From DAOPZC01 sp035353175 (GTDB lineage Bacteria > Verrucomicrobiota > Kiritimatiellia > RFP12 > UBA1067): 35,107 nucleotides of DNA. Under the pieces are notes generated by a model, which was not told the DNA's origin, made no database searches, and was given only the letters and a program-made list of their open reading frames with translations. The stretch covers positions 1 to 35,107 of the forward strand of contig DAOPZC010000053.1 of the NCBI GenBank assembly GCA_035353175.1. Direction: 5' to 3'. The stretch's first letter is position 1. Every line of letters starts with the position of its first letter. Positions 25,719-33,666 of the stretch are shown here, piece by piece. The position numbers and the translations under genes are program-made.

Positions 25719-27319
25719 GTATCCTGTTGCGGCTGACCACTGCTCTGTGGTGTCTCGCGCTACCTCCCGTCCGGGCGGCCGACTGGCCGCAATGGGGAGG
25801 ACGCAATGCGCGCAACTTCGCCGCCGATGAAACGGGGCTCCCCGCAACGTTCCGTCCCGACCGCACCGACGTCACGAACGGCATACAGAGCGTGGTCCCG
25901 GGCAAGAACCTGAAATGGACCGCTCCGCTCGGCACCCAGTGCTATGTGACGCCGGCCGTCGCAGGCGGGCGAATCTACGTCGGCGCGAACGATGCGAAGG
26001 TCGACCCCGCCCGCTTCGCCCGCACGAAAGGCAGCGTGTTCGACTGCCTCTCCGAGGAGACGGGCCAACGGCTTTGGCGGCTCGTCATCCCGCGCCTCAA
26101 GACGCAGAACAAGCTGTTCAACTTTGACGATCTGGACTTGGGCCTCTGCTCCTCGCCGACCGTGGACGGCGACCGCGTCTACATCATGGGCAGCCGCGGC
26201 GACGTGCTTTGTCTCGACATCCGCGGCCAGGCGGACGGCAACGCGGGGCCGTTCACCGACGAGGGGCGCTACATGGCCGACAACCGGACCTTCCCCGACA
26301 AGCCGGGGCGTTTCAGCCCGACGAACGCCCCGGCCGCACCCGCGCCGATCGCGCTCCGCCCCGAAGACGCGGACATCGTCTGGCGCTACGACGTGCTGGA
26401 GGCGCTCGACGTCTGGCCGCAGGACGCGGTCGACTGTTCGATCCTCGTCTACGGCGACTGCCTGTACGTCTGCGTCTGCAACGGCGTGGACCGCTCACAC
26501 AAGACGCTCCCCTCGCCGAACGCGCCCAACCTGATCGTGCTGGACAAGCGCAGCGGAGCGCTGCTGGCCACCATCGACAAACCGCTGGGCACATCGGTCT
26601 TCCACGGCGACTGGTCTTCACCGGCCCAAGCCCGCGTGAACGGCAAGGACCTGATCTTCTGGGGCGGCGGCGACGGCGTGTGCTACGCCTTCGACGCGCG
26701 CTTCGAGCCGGGAAAGGAGGGCCAGCCCGGCGTTCTGCAGCGCATCTGGCAGTTCGACTGTAATCCGCCTCACAACAAATTCAAAGACGGCCATCAGCTG
26801 CCCTACAACAAGAACCGCCAAGGCCCCAGCGAAATCATCGCGACGCCGGTCATCGTCGGCAGCCGCATCTACGTGGCGGTCGGGCAGGACAGCCGGCACG
26901 GAGCGGGACCGGGGTGTCTCTCCTGCATTGACGCGACACAGACCGGCGACGTCACGGCATCGGGGAAGATTTGGCAGTGCTTCGATGTGGGCCGCAGCTT
27001 TTCAAGCACGGCGATCACAAAAGACGGATTGGCCTTCATCGCCGATTACGCGGGCATGCTGCGCTGTCTCGACGCCGACACCGGAAAAGAGTACTGGAAC
27101 CACGACCTCAAGGGACGCGTCTTCTGTTCGCCGCTCTGCGCCGACGGTAAAGTCTACATCGGCACAGAGGCGGGACGGCTGACCGTGACGGCGGCGGCGC
27201 GCGAGAAAAAGGTGCTCGACGAGGTCCGCTTCGACGGCCCCATCTACGCCACGCCCGTGGCCGCCAACGGCGTCCTGTACATCGCCACGCAGCGGACGCT
27301 CTACGCGTTCCAGCAGTAG
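25715..27319 (+). CDS. Secreted PQQ-type beta-propeller protein
   Basis: A 534-residue exported protein (signal MSILLRLTTALWCLALPPVRA, then ADWPQWGG). The N-terminal WPQWGGRNARN and repeated strands with D-x-x-TG-x-x-x-W (SEETGQRLWRL, DADTGKEYWNHDL) plus SSPTVDGDRVYIMGSRGDVL and TPVIVGSRIYVAVGQDS define a PQQ-binding-like eight-bladed propeller. Family members are PQQ dehydrogenases, BamB-like scaffolds or orphan outer-membrane proteins; no PQQ or Ca ligands can be assigned, so the role is open. The start overlaps the RNase D stop by ATGA. It ends 2 bases from the convergent nitronate monooxygenase gene. Confidence 0.8.
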   Translation: MSILLRLTTALWCLALPPVRAADWPQWGGRNARNFAADETGLPATFRPDRTDVTNGIQSVVPGKNLKWTAPLGTQCYVTPAVAGGRIYVGANDAKVDPARFARTKGSVFDCLSEETGQRLWRLVIPRLKTQNKLFNFDDLDLGLCSSPTVDGDRVYIMGSRGDVLCLDIRGQADGNAGPFTDEGRYMADNRTFPDKPGRFSPTNAPAAPAPIALRPEDADIVWRYDVLEALDVWPQDAVDCSILVYGDCLYVCVCNGVDRSHKTLPSPNAPNLIVLDKRSGALLATIDKPLGTSVFHGDWSSPAQARVNGKDLIFWGGGDGVCYAFDARFEPGKEGQPGVLQRIWQFDCNPPHNKFKDGHQLPYNKNRQGPSEIIATPVIVGSRIYVAVGQDSRHGAGPGCLSCIDATQTGDVTASGKIWQCFDVGRSFSSTAITKDGLAFIADYAGMLRCLDADTGKEYWNHDLKGRVFCSPLCADGKVYIGTEAGRLTVTAAAREKKVLDEVRFDGPIYATPVAANGVLYIATQRTLYAFQQ

Positions 27320-27321
27320 CC

Positions 27322-28749
27322 CTAGCCCAGCAAGTGACGCACGACGTCCGCCGCCGTGTAGTCCATCTTTTCAGGCGTACAGAAACGCCCGATATTGAGA
27401 TAATCGTCGCCCAGCGTGACGATGCCCGGTTCGCGCGTGCCGTCCGCCAGCACCTGTCCCAGGCCGATGTTGCCGAACAGCCCGTTGCAGATGCACTTGC
27501 GGCCCACGGTCTCCTCGATCGTGCCGCCTTTGGCCACAAAGGCCTCCACCGGCTCGGCGGGACAGCGGTAACCGAACGTGCCGTCCCCCTTGAGATACAC
27601 CTCGCGCAGGTACCCGAGGTCGCAGATGCGGCGGCGCGCCTCAAAGACCGAGGCCTCTGAAAGCGTGCCCTCCAAGTCCGCGACCTTGAAGGGGAACCCC
27701 GTGGGCGACGCCAGCCGGTCGGTGAAGACGCGGCCCTTGCCGGCCAACGCGCGACGGATCAGCGCACGGCGCATCTCGGCTTCCATGCCCGACTCCACAC
27801 ACAGCGCGAACGGCGTGCCGACTTGGACGCCCGCCGCGCCGTCTGCCAACGCCGCACGCAGCGCCTCGGGCGACCCGTATGCTCCGCCCAGGAAGAACGG
27901 CAGGCCGATCTTGCGCATCGCCTCCAGATTCACCACGTCACGTTGCCCATAGATCGGCTGCCCGTCTTCGGTCAGCTTGAGCTGCCCGCGCGGCGGCGCA
28001 TTGTGTCCGCCCGCCAGCGGCCCTTCGATGACGAAGCCTTCCACCGTGCTGCCCGAGCGGCGCAGCATCATCGTCGCGAGCGAATCGGCCGAGATGATCG
28101 GCAGGAAATTCGGACGCTCCAGAACCGGCACCGGCGCGCCCGCCTCGATGAACTGCGAGGGGTCGAAGACCCGCCTGCAATCGGTTTCGGGCACCGCGCC
28201 ATGCACGTGGATCGTGTACGTGGCCGCCTCGTGCTTCGAGAGCGCATCCAGCATGCGTGGAAACTCGACGGGGATGCCGGCGCCCACGATCACCACCGCC
28301 GCGCCCGCCAACACCGCGCCGTAGGCCGACGCGAGATGCGGCATCTGGATCTTCTCCAGGTAGTTGATGCCCACGGGGTTCGAATGGCCCTCACGCGCGA
28401 GGAACACCTCGACGAAATTGGAAACGATGCACAGCTCATCGCGCCACGCGCTGCTCTTCATCACCTGCTTTTCAGCGGGCTTGTAAGGCGCGTCCGGAGC
28501 CTTGCCGCCGGGAATGAAAAGCGCGTCCATGATGCGCTGGGCCATCTGCGGGAAAGGGAAATGCGCGAGCGCGCGGCGGACCTCGCCGCCCAAATCGCCA
28601 TCCTGGAGCCGGCGGGCCAGGACTTGGTCAAGTCCGGTTCCGGACACGATGCCGAGCTGCCCGATCCTGGAAACCGCCTGCGCGAGCCGCCAGTTTGACA
28701 CGCCGACACCCATCCCGCCTTGGATAATTTTCGGAAACGTAATATGCAT
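27322..28749 (-). CDS. Nitronate monooxygenase / 2-nitropropane dioxygenase family flavoprotein
   Basis: A 475-residue FMN-dependent TIM-barrel protein. Family marks are IIQGGMGVGVSNWRLA at the N-terminus, VIVGAGIPVEFP, EGPLAGGHNAPPRG (the conserved GGH segment) and FFLGGAYGSPEALRAALADGAAGVQVGTPFA for FMN phosphate binding. The length fits the larger PfaD-like branch, not classical ~350-residue nitronate monooxygenases. It may detoxify nitronates or act as an enoyl-ACP-reductase-like partner; substrate is not readable. The start at 28749 (weak AGGT upstream) is preferred over the extension to 28773. Cytosolic. Downstream of the mannonate dehydratase gene on the same strand, 154 bases apart. 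Confidence 0.8.
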   Translation of the reverse strand: MHITFPKIIQGGMGVGVSNWRLAQAVSRIGQLGIVSGTGLDQVLARRLQDGDLGGEVRRALAHFPFPQMAQRIMDALFIPGGKAPDAPYKPAEKQVMKSSAWRDELCIVSNFVEVFLAREGHSNPVGINYLEKIQMPHLASAYGAVLAGAAVVIVGAGIPVEFPRMLDALSKHEAATYTIHVHGAVPETDCRRVFDPSQFIEAGAPVPVLERPNFLPIISADSLATMMLRRSGSTVEGFVIEGPLAGGHNAPPRGQLKLTEDGQPIYGQRDVVNLEAMRKIGLPFFLGGAYGSPEALRAALADGAAGVQVGTPFALCVESGMEAEMRRALIRRALAGKGRVFTDRLASPTGFPFKVADLEGTLSEASVFEARRRICDLGYLREVYLKGDGTFGYRCPAEPVEAFVAKGGTIEETVGRKCICNGLFGNIGLGQVLADGTREPGIVTLGDDYLNIGRFCTPEKMDYTAADVVRHLLG

Positions 28750-28902
28750 GATAAGTATACCTGAACAAACCACCGCAGATCTCTTGCGGCTATCCTACGG
28801 ATTACCCCATAGCGATAAAGACTGTTACTTTAACAAGGTGTGGGATTTTGTCTATCCCTTTTAGGCGAGAGCGGATTACATTTTCGTTAGAAAGAACCGT
28901 CC

Positions 28903-29862
28903 TCACCGTCCCGCAGCGTGGACCAGCGCCTTGAGATAACCGTTGGCGAAGAGCCGTCCGAGCGTCCCGTAGCCGGGCACGAAGCCGGGTTCGTCGCCCT
29001 CGCCCGCCATGGCCGGCACGTGGTCGCAGCGGAACGGCACGTCCAGCCCGAGCTCGCGATACGTGCGGAAGAGCGCCAGCTGGTCGGTCTCGCCCTCGTC
29101 GTGGAACAGCTCCACAAACTCCTCGGCCGTGCCGCGCACGTCGCGCACGTGCACGAAGGCGATGCGGTCGCCGAAGTGGCGCGCCGCGGCGTCGAGGTCC
29201 GCGCCCATCAGCTTGAAATTCGCCTGGCAGAAGGTCACGCCGTTCGCGCGGCAGGGCGCCAGCGCGTAGGCGCGGTCGTAGGCCGCGACCGAGCCGAAGA
29301 CCCGCGCCATGCCGCCCAGCGACGGCAGCGGCGGGTCGTCCGGATGCAGCCCCATGCGGAGGCCGAGCCGCTGCGCCTCGGGCATGACGGCCCTGACGAA
29401 ATACGCATAGTTTTCCCAGACCTGCTCCGCGCTCAGCAGCGGGCCCGGCATGGTGCGGCGGTTCTCGGCCAGGCTGAAATAGGTGGCCTTCGCGCCGCCG
29501 CGCCCCGCGCGCTCGCCGCTGCGGTGCCAGCCCGTGCCGACCATGAAGTTGTAGCAGAGCAGACCGATGCCCAGCTCGGCCATGTTGCCGAGCAGCAGGC
29601 GGTAATGCTCCAGCGTCGCGTCGCGGCCGGGCAGCCCCAGCTTGATCGGCGACATGTCGAAGGGGTCGCCCTCCAGCGCCACCACGCGCAGGCCGGCCTT
29701 GGCCAGATCATCCACCACGCCCGCCAGCGCGTCGCGGTTCCACGGCTCAGGGCGTCCGGTCAGTTCGGGCGCGACCTTCACCACCACGTCCGTGATGCCC
29801 ATCTGCAGGCACAGCTGCCACAGCCGGTGCGGCCGGGGAGGAACGAATTCGATCAATTTCAT
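28903..29862 (-). CDS. uxuA: Mannonate dehydratase, short form
   Basis: A 319-residue TIM-barrel enzyme that dehydrates D-mannonate to 2-keto-3-deoxy-D-gluconate in glucuronate breakdown. The signature LHPDDPPLPSLGG lies at 172-184, with TFCQANFKLMG and IAFVHVRDVRG, which supply the metal-binding residues. It is shorter than the E. coli enzyme (~394) but in the range of compact homologues. The ATG at 29862 has AAGGTGG upstream. Together with the GH10 xylanase it suggests use of (methyl)glucuronoxylan or other uronate glycans. Uronate isomerase and kinase are not in the window. Confidence 0.88.
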   Translation of the reverse strand: MKLIEFVPPRPHRLWQLCLQMGITDVVVKVAPELTGRPEPWNRDALAGVVDDLAKAGLRVVALEGDPFDMSPIKLGLPGRDATLEHYRLLLGNMAELGIGLLCYNFMVGTGWHRSGERAGRGGAKATYFSLAENRRTMPGPLLSAEQVWENYAYFVRAVMPEAQRLGLRMGLHPDDPPLPSLGGMARVFGSVAAYDRAYALAPCRANGVTFCQANFKLMGADLDAAARHFGDRIAFVHVRDVRGTAEEFVELFHDEGETDQLALFRTYRELGLDVPFRCDHVPAMAGEGDEPGFVPGYGTLGRLFANGYLKALVHAAGR

Positions 29863-29962
29863 ACGCCCACCTTACCAAAGATCGCAGCCGCTCCTCAACC
29901 CCCTCGCGGTGTAGCCGCTGTTCTTTTGCTTGCCTACGGCTTCAAACACGAAAGCGGATGCG

Positions 29963-30442
29963 TCATCGGGTTAGCAGGCACGGAAACCAGTGTTTGAAGA
30001 ATTCGACGGCCTCCGGAGCGCGCCGCATGGCCGAAACCACATGTTTACCGAGTGCGCCGCCGCCACATGCGTAGTATCCGAGTGCGCCGCCACCGACGGC
30101 CACAACGCCGATTGCCCCGCCGCCCACCGCAATTCCACCGATGGCAAGGCCCCCGAGCGCGAGCAACCCCAATGCAAGACCCCCGAGCGCAACGGCTCCG
30201 ATGCCGACGCCGCCGAAAGCCAGGATGCCGACGGCCACGCCGCCGAGCGCTACGCCGCCCCGCGCCACGCCGCCGACAGCAATCCAGCCTTTGGCCATGT
30301 CGCCGATGGCGATGATGCCGTGGGCATGGCCACGGATCTCGCCCTTCTCGGGATCCGGCCCGATCGCAATATCCACGACGGGAAGTCCGCATAACGTCTT
30401 GGCCGAACGTTTGCGGATGGCCCGATACATCTGCTGCTTCAT
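29963..30442 (-). CDS. A-x-G-x-x pentapeptide-repeat-like protein
   Basis: A 159-residue protein. The second ATG (30442) is taken because AAGGAG is 6 nt before it, whereas it directly abuts the first ATG. After a basic head (MKQQMYRAIRKRSAKTLCGL) and a PVVDIAIGPDPEKGEIRG linker, residues ~43-133 parse into about 18 consecutive five-residue units, nearly all A-x-G-x-x: AVGGV, ARGGV, ALGGV, AVGIL, AFGGV, GIGAV, ALGGL and so on. The tail ends RRAPEAVEFFKHWFPCLL. The period matches pentapeptide-repeat beta-solenoids, but the core is glycine-rich instead of A-D/N-L-x-x. It could be a solenoid or a membrane-embedded helix stack. Homologues are widespread to my knowledge; the function is unknown. 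Confidence 0.7.
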   Translation of the reverse strand: MKQQMYRAIRKRSAKTLCGLPVVDIAIGPDPEKGEIRGHAHGIIAIGDMAKGWIAVGGVARGGVALGGVAVGILAFGGVGIGAVALGGLALGLLALGGLAIGGIAVGGGAIGVVAVGGGALGYYACGGGALGKHVVSAMRRAPEAVEFFKHWFPCLLTR

Positions 30443-30520
30443 GTTCATCTCCTTGTTTTGAAGTTATTTCTGACAGCCCAACCGCTCCGCTGTCTGTCCG
30501 CGGCCCCTTGGCCGCATCGT

Positions 30521-30928
30521 TCATCGCTTATAGACAAACACCATTCCCTCATTCTCCATGGTAAAGGTTTTGCCGTCGATGGTGCCGACCGTCCGCCCCG
30601 CGCCTTTCCATCGCATCTTCAACTTCGGGCCGTCCTGCGTGTACGTTGCGCCCACCTCACGGGTCGCCTCTGTCCCGGACGGCGGAGCCAGGGTGATCTT
30701 GCTGCTGCATGTGCCATCGGCATTGATGCTGAACGTGCCCGAGCGCACCTGCAGTTCTGCCCCGCCGTGAGATACGGTCGCCGGCAGCGACTTCCCGTCG
30801 ACGGAAACCAAGGCGTACACCCCGGCGGGATCAGCCCCAGTGGCCGCCGTGTGTTGCTGGCACGCAGGGATCAGAACGGCTCCTGCCACCGCGCAGCATT
30901 GGACCGCATTTCTCAGCATTTGTCTCAT
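30521..30928 (-). CDS. Small lipoprotein, unknown function
   Basis: A 135-residue lipoprotein: signal MRQMLRNAVQCCAVAGAVLI ending in a PAC lipobox. The mature part is a single small beta-rich domain (GVYALVSVDGKSLPATV, SGTFSINADGTCSSKITL, LKMRWKGAGRTVGTIDGKTF, NEGMVFVYKR) that resembles lipocalin-like or META-type small barrels. The ATG at 30928 has GGAGG 7 nt upstream. Upstream codons of the longer frame have no family character. Between an 87-residue secreted protein and the pentapeptide-like protein on the same strand. Confidence 0.7.
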   Translation of the reverse strand: MRQMLRNAVQCCAVAGAVLIPACQQHTAATGADPAGVYALVSVDGKSLPATVSHGGAELQVRSGTFSINADGTCSSKITLAPPSGTEATREVGATYTQDGPKLKMRWKGAGRTVGTIDGKTFTMENEGMVFVYKR

Positions 30929-30983
30929 TTTCCAGCCTCCTTCTTTCGTTTGCGCAGCCGTGGGCTCCCCCCGTGCCCTATTC

Positions 30984-31247
30984 TCAAAGCGGTGTGACAC
31001 GGTCGAGGTCGAATGTTTCCGTGAACGGCATCGCGTTAGGGATGCCTCCTGCGACCGTTTGGGACGGAACAAAAAAATAACTGCCGGAAAACGGGGCGTG
31101 AAGCGTGCCCGCGTATGCCGACGTACGGCACATGCCCCACCATAGCGCCACGCAGACCCCCATGCGTAATAGCACTCGCGTAGTTGCCCAAAGGGCCGTC
31201 TGTTTCCGACGGGACAAAGCCAAACCACCTTTTTCATGATTTTTCAT
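30984..31247 (-). CDS. Short secreted protein, possibly a truncated gene
   Basis: An 87-residue frame with a ribosome site (AAAGGA, 6 nt) and a hydrophobic export segment (RVLLRMGVCVALWWGMCRTS then AYA). The remaining ~40 residues (GTLHAPFSGSYFFVPSQTVA...FTETFDLDRVTPL) are beta-like but too short for a known domain, so this may be the front of a broken gene. It lies 41 nt after the GHL15-like gene and 55 nt before the next lipoprotein. Confidence 0.45.
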   Translation of the reverse strand: MKNHEKGGLALSRRKQTALWATTRVLLRMGVCVALWWGMCRTSAYAGTLHAPFSGSYFFVPSQTVAGGIPNAMPFTETFDLDRVTPL

Positions 31248-31288
31248 CGTTTGTCCTTTGCAGAAAGCCGGTGGTTAGGAACGGCGCC

Positions 31289-32476
31289 TTAGCGACGTTC
31301 CCAACCATCACCTTGTTGGGCCGCCTTGTCCTTCAGGAACAGATCCCCGTCACACGGGCCGACGGTGTGAATGCGTGCGCGTTTGCCTGTCGCCCTGCTG
31401 CTTCTTGGCTCGCCGAAGGTGATGGTCACAGGCTGATTCCCCATTGGATTGTAGGTGACCGTCCCATTGGCAAATTCTCTCGTCATGGCTCCATCGGGGC
31501 GTGCAACACCGGGCGCCAGTGCTCCGCCGAGACACCGTTCCCAGAAGGGCTGCCAGTTGTGCAGGTGATCGGGAGTCGGCAAGGGGTTCGGGTCCGAGAA
31601 AAGGCAGTAGCCGTCCGAAAGAACCAGGGAGCACGTCGTGGTGGCACGCATGAGCGCCTCGTCAGCACGCGATTGGTGGTGCCACGTCTCCAGGCAGTTG
31701 ATCCGCGGTTGCCGCAACTTCTTCTCGGCCCATGTCAAGGTCTCGGCAATGCGTTTCCAGTCCTCCGCAGTTTGGCTGCGGTAGCATTCCATGAAGTAGC
31801 CGTTGATATAAGGCGCCGTCTGCGGCGTCGTGACGTCATTTGCATTGGCCAGGATGAGGGCCTCTTCTCCGATGCGTGACCGGATCGACCTCACCAGCGA
31901 CAGGCGATCCACGTCGTCCCGCCACCAGTCCACCATGATGCCGTCCACGACGCCGGATGAGACAGCCGCTTGGGCCTGCTTCGCCACGTGTTCCCGGTAT
32001 TCGGGATTGGAGAAGTCAAGTTGCAAATAGCCTCCCTCCTCCCATCCCGGAACGATTTTCCCCTGCGCGTCACGCCGCCACCACGTGTGGCCATCAGGCA
32101 GAAATGACCGGTGGGCGTCGCGGTAGCGGATTTCCACCAGCAGAATCAGGTTCCGGTTCCGGCGCAACAGGTCACGACGACGTTGGAGCCCGGATTGAAT
32201 GCTGGCCGCCGTGAAGTTGGTCGCCAGTCCGGGATACGCATGGTCCCACTGCAAGCCAAAGAACCTTTCCCCATGAAAGATCAAGTCATGCCGCGCCTCC
32301 GTCACCACCCGATCTTCCTTCAGGTTGTCGGCCGGATTCCACGCCTGAAACACGGACGGAAAAGCTCGGTTGGCGATGCGCCTGGCTACAGGTTCTTCAG
32401 ACACCGCTTGCTGCGCCTCACAGACAGCAATGAGGCTTAGCATCTGAATTGCATAATACCATGTTCTGTTTGCCAC
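31289..32476 (-). CDS. Putative secreted glycoside hydrolase, GHL15-like TIM barrel
   Basis: A 395-residue protein. The start is GTG at 32476 with AAGGA 8 nt before, giving a short signal-like N-terminus (MANRTWYYAIQMLSLIAVCE). Segments LILLVEIRYRDA, GGYLQLDFSNPEYREHVAKQ, VVDGIMVDWWRDDVDRL, ALILANANDVTT and YINGYFMECY have the strand-end acidic residues of the hypothetical glycosyl hydrolase family GHL15. The Asp/Asp-Asp in MVDWWRDD and Glu in FMECY are the likely active-site acids, by analogy only. Substrate unknown. Probably first gene of a minus-strand run down to 29963. Confidence 0.65.
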   Translation of the reverse strand: MANRTWYYAIQMLSLIAVCEAQQAVSEEPVARRIANRAFPSVFQAWNPADNLKEDRVVTEARHDLIFHGERFFGLQWDHAYPGLATNFTAASIQSGLQRRRDLLRRNRNLILLVEIRYRDAHRSFLPDGHTWWRRDAQGKIVPGWEEGGYLQLDFSNPEYREHVAKQAQAAVSSGVVDGIMVDWWRDDVDRLSLVRSIRSRIGEEALILANANDVTTPQTAPYINGYFMECYRSQTAEDWKRIAETLTWAEKKLRQPRINCLETWHHQSRADEALMRATTTCSLVLSDGYCLFSDPNPLPTPDHLHNWQPFWERCLGGALAPGVARPDGAMTREFANGTVTYNPMGNQPVTITFGEPRSSRATGKRARIHTVGPCDGDLFLKDKAAQQGDGWERR

Positions 32477-32512
32477 GGACCGCTTCCTTTGTATTCTCCG
32501 GCTGGGAATAGT

Positions 32513-32821
32513 CTAACCCATGATTGCCTTCGTAATCCACATAACAATCACCAGGAAGATCGCCATAATCAATGTGCCCCCAGTGACACGGAGGATAGAG
32601 AAACTACTCTTTGAAATTCGCAACCCGTTCTCTTTTGAGAAGACCCTCGAACCTGCAACTTCCATGATAAGGTAGACGGGAAGAGCCAATGCAATCAAGA
32701 GTGCCCATCCTGTTTTCGTTTTGGGGTGAAGTGGAAAAATGTTAAGCAGGATCAGGATGGTTGCCACAATCCAAGCCAATGCCAGTGCGAAAAGGAACGA
32801 TATTGTTTTTTTCGTCACCAT
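32513..32821 (-). CDS. Small integral membrane protein (cassette-like gene)
   Basis: A 102-residue protein with three predicted membrane spans (SFLFALALAWIVATILILL, WALLIALALPVYLIMEV, GGTLIMAIFLVIVMWI). The ATG at 32821 is chosen over the longer frame, whose extra N-terminal codons read through the group II intron-like element. GGAG lies 10 nt upstream. No family recognised. Clearly AT-richer than genes to the left, and begins 15 nt after repeat copy 1. Confidence 0.6.
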   Translation of the reverse strand: MVTKKTISFLFALALAWIVATILILLNIFPLHPKTKTGWALLIALALPVYLIMEVAGSRVFSKENGLRISKSSFSILRVTGGTLIMAIFLVIVMWITKAIMG

Positions 32822-32836
32822 TGTTATCGTTCTCCG

Positions 32837-32914
32837 ATCGGGATAGGGAGGCGCCTCGCGGCCGCCCCCCCCCTCCCACGCCACCTCGGCATACGGGTCA
32901 CGTACCGGGCGGTT
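32837..32914 (-). repeat. Group II intron domain V-VI-like element, copy 1
   Basis: On the minus strand this begins AACCGCCCGGTACGTGACCC and ends CCCTATCCCGAT. The first ~34 bases fold like group II domain V: a 9-bp lower helix, a 2-base bulge on the 3' side, a TACG/CGTA upper helix and a small loop. A G/C-rich hairpin like domain VI follows. This copy has one extra A in the domain V 3' arm. It has no reverse transcriptase or domains I-IV beside it. The gene start at 32821 follows. Confidence 0.5.
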
Positions 32915-32965
32915 GTCGAGGGGCGAGCGTGTACCCATGAGTCCTGTGTCTGTCCGGGATGTTAA

Positions 32966-33028
32966 TCATAATCGTAATCTCGCCCGCCTAGAAAGCGGAT
33001 TACGATTAGGCGTACGATTACGATTAGG
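32966..33028. repeat. AATCG-rich palindrome and direct repeat
   Basis: AATCGTAATC (32970-32979) is the inverse complement of GATTACGATT (32998-33007), with an 18-base loop. A second direct copy of TACGATTACGATTAGG lies at 33013-33028. Located between attC-like site A and repeat copy 1. Purpose unknown. Confidence 0.5.
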
Positions 33029-33078
33029 AATGAAAATCGTGTTCACACGCGTCACAATTTCACTCGCCGTCTTCCCGT

Positions 33079-33154
33079 TCCAAACGCCCGGCCTCTCCGT
33101 TTGCTCACCCGAGTCCGTGCGGGTGAGCAATACGAGAGCAGGCCGTTGTTGGGC
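33079..33154 (-). repeat. attC-like site A, 3' of the 113-residue membrane protein
   Basis: Read on the minus strand, GCCCAAC (a perfect RYYYAAC core) starts 3 bases past the stop codon, and GTTTGGA (near GTTRRRY) ends the site 76 bases on. Between them lie GGCC-CTCTC / GAGAG-GGCC arms with two extra bases on one side, a 3x3 internal loop, and a perfect 11-bp central stem (33101-33111 with 33120-33130). This is the R''-L''-loop-L'-R' order of integron attC sites. Confidence 0.55.
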
Positions 33155-33157
33155 ATC

Positions 33158-33499
33158 CTACTGGAGTTTGTCGAAGTCTGCCATTCTGGCACCCATCACA
33201 CCTACGTGCACCCCGTGCTCCTTGAGAACCTTGGTCGCCTTGCCATTGATGTGCAAGAGGGCGAGTAGGCCAACCAACGGAACAAATGCAAGGATGATAT
33301 AGAGCCATGCGCAGGACGAACGAAGCGCAGCGGCAAGCTTGTATATAAAGTAGATGCCGATGATGCCTGTCACGATGGTGGCAAATGGAATGAACATCGC
33401 CACCAGATTCGCGAGCACAAGCCACTGGATGTTCTTCTGCCGCTTGGCCGCCTCAATCAGTTCGTCCTTCGTCCACGGTTGTTGCTGTTTCTCCGACAT
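33158..33499 (-). CDS. Small membrane protein (cassette-like gene)
   Basis: A 113-residue protein with a hydrophilic head (MSEKQQQPWTKDELIEAAKR), two to three membrane spans (WLVLANLVAMFIPFATIVTG, IIGIYFIYKLAAAL, WLYIILAFVPLVGLLALL) and a short basic tail. The ATG at 33499 has AAAGGAG 4 nt before. No family that I can name. It begins 29 nt after repeat copy 2 and its stop lies 3 nt before the attC-like site A, so gene plus site would form one cassette-sized unit. Confidence 0.65.
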   Translation of the reverse strand: MSEKQQQPWTKDELIEAAKRQKNIQWLVLANLVAMFIPFATIVTGIIGIYFIYKLAAALRSSCAWLYIILAFVPLVGLLALLHINGKATKVLKEHGVHVGVMGARMADFDKLQ

Positions 33500-33528
33500 G
33501 CGTCTCCTTTCGTTGTCAGTGTGCCCAA

Positions 33529-33601
33529 TCGGGATAGGGAGGGGCCTTGCGTCCGCCCCCCTCCCACACCACCCGGCATACGGGTCACGTACCGGGCGGT
33601 T
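33529..33601 (-). repeat. Group II intron domain V-VI-like element, copy 2
   Basis: The cleanest copy: on the minus strand AACCGCCCGG...CCGGGTGGT (9-bp lower helix with one G-T), TG bulge, TACG/CGTA upper helix, then GTGTGGGAGG, a GGGAGGGG / CCCCTCCC hairpin, and TATCCCGAT at the 3' end. It starts right next to attC-like site C and ends 29 nt before the start of the 113-residue gene. Confidence 0.55.
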
Positions 33602-33605
33602 CCAT

Positions 33606-33657
33606 CACGAACGCCAGCAGCTACCGACGCGTACTCGCGTTCGGTACGCTGTCGTGT
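33606..33657 (-). repeat. attC-like site C, 3' of the toxin gene
   Basis: CAGCTACCGACGCG (33618-33631) pairs with CGCG-T-TCGGTA-C-GCTG (33636-33651): 14 base pairs with two single bulged bases on one arm and a 4-base loop. The minus-strand right end reads GGCGTTCG, a degenerate R' core. Bulged bases all on one arm are what integron integrases use to choose the strand of attC. Confidence 0.4.
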
Positions 33658-33666
33658 GTGCCCGTT

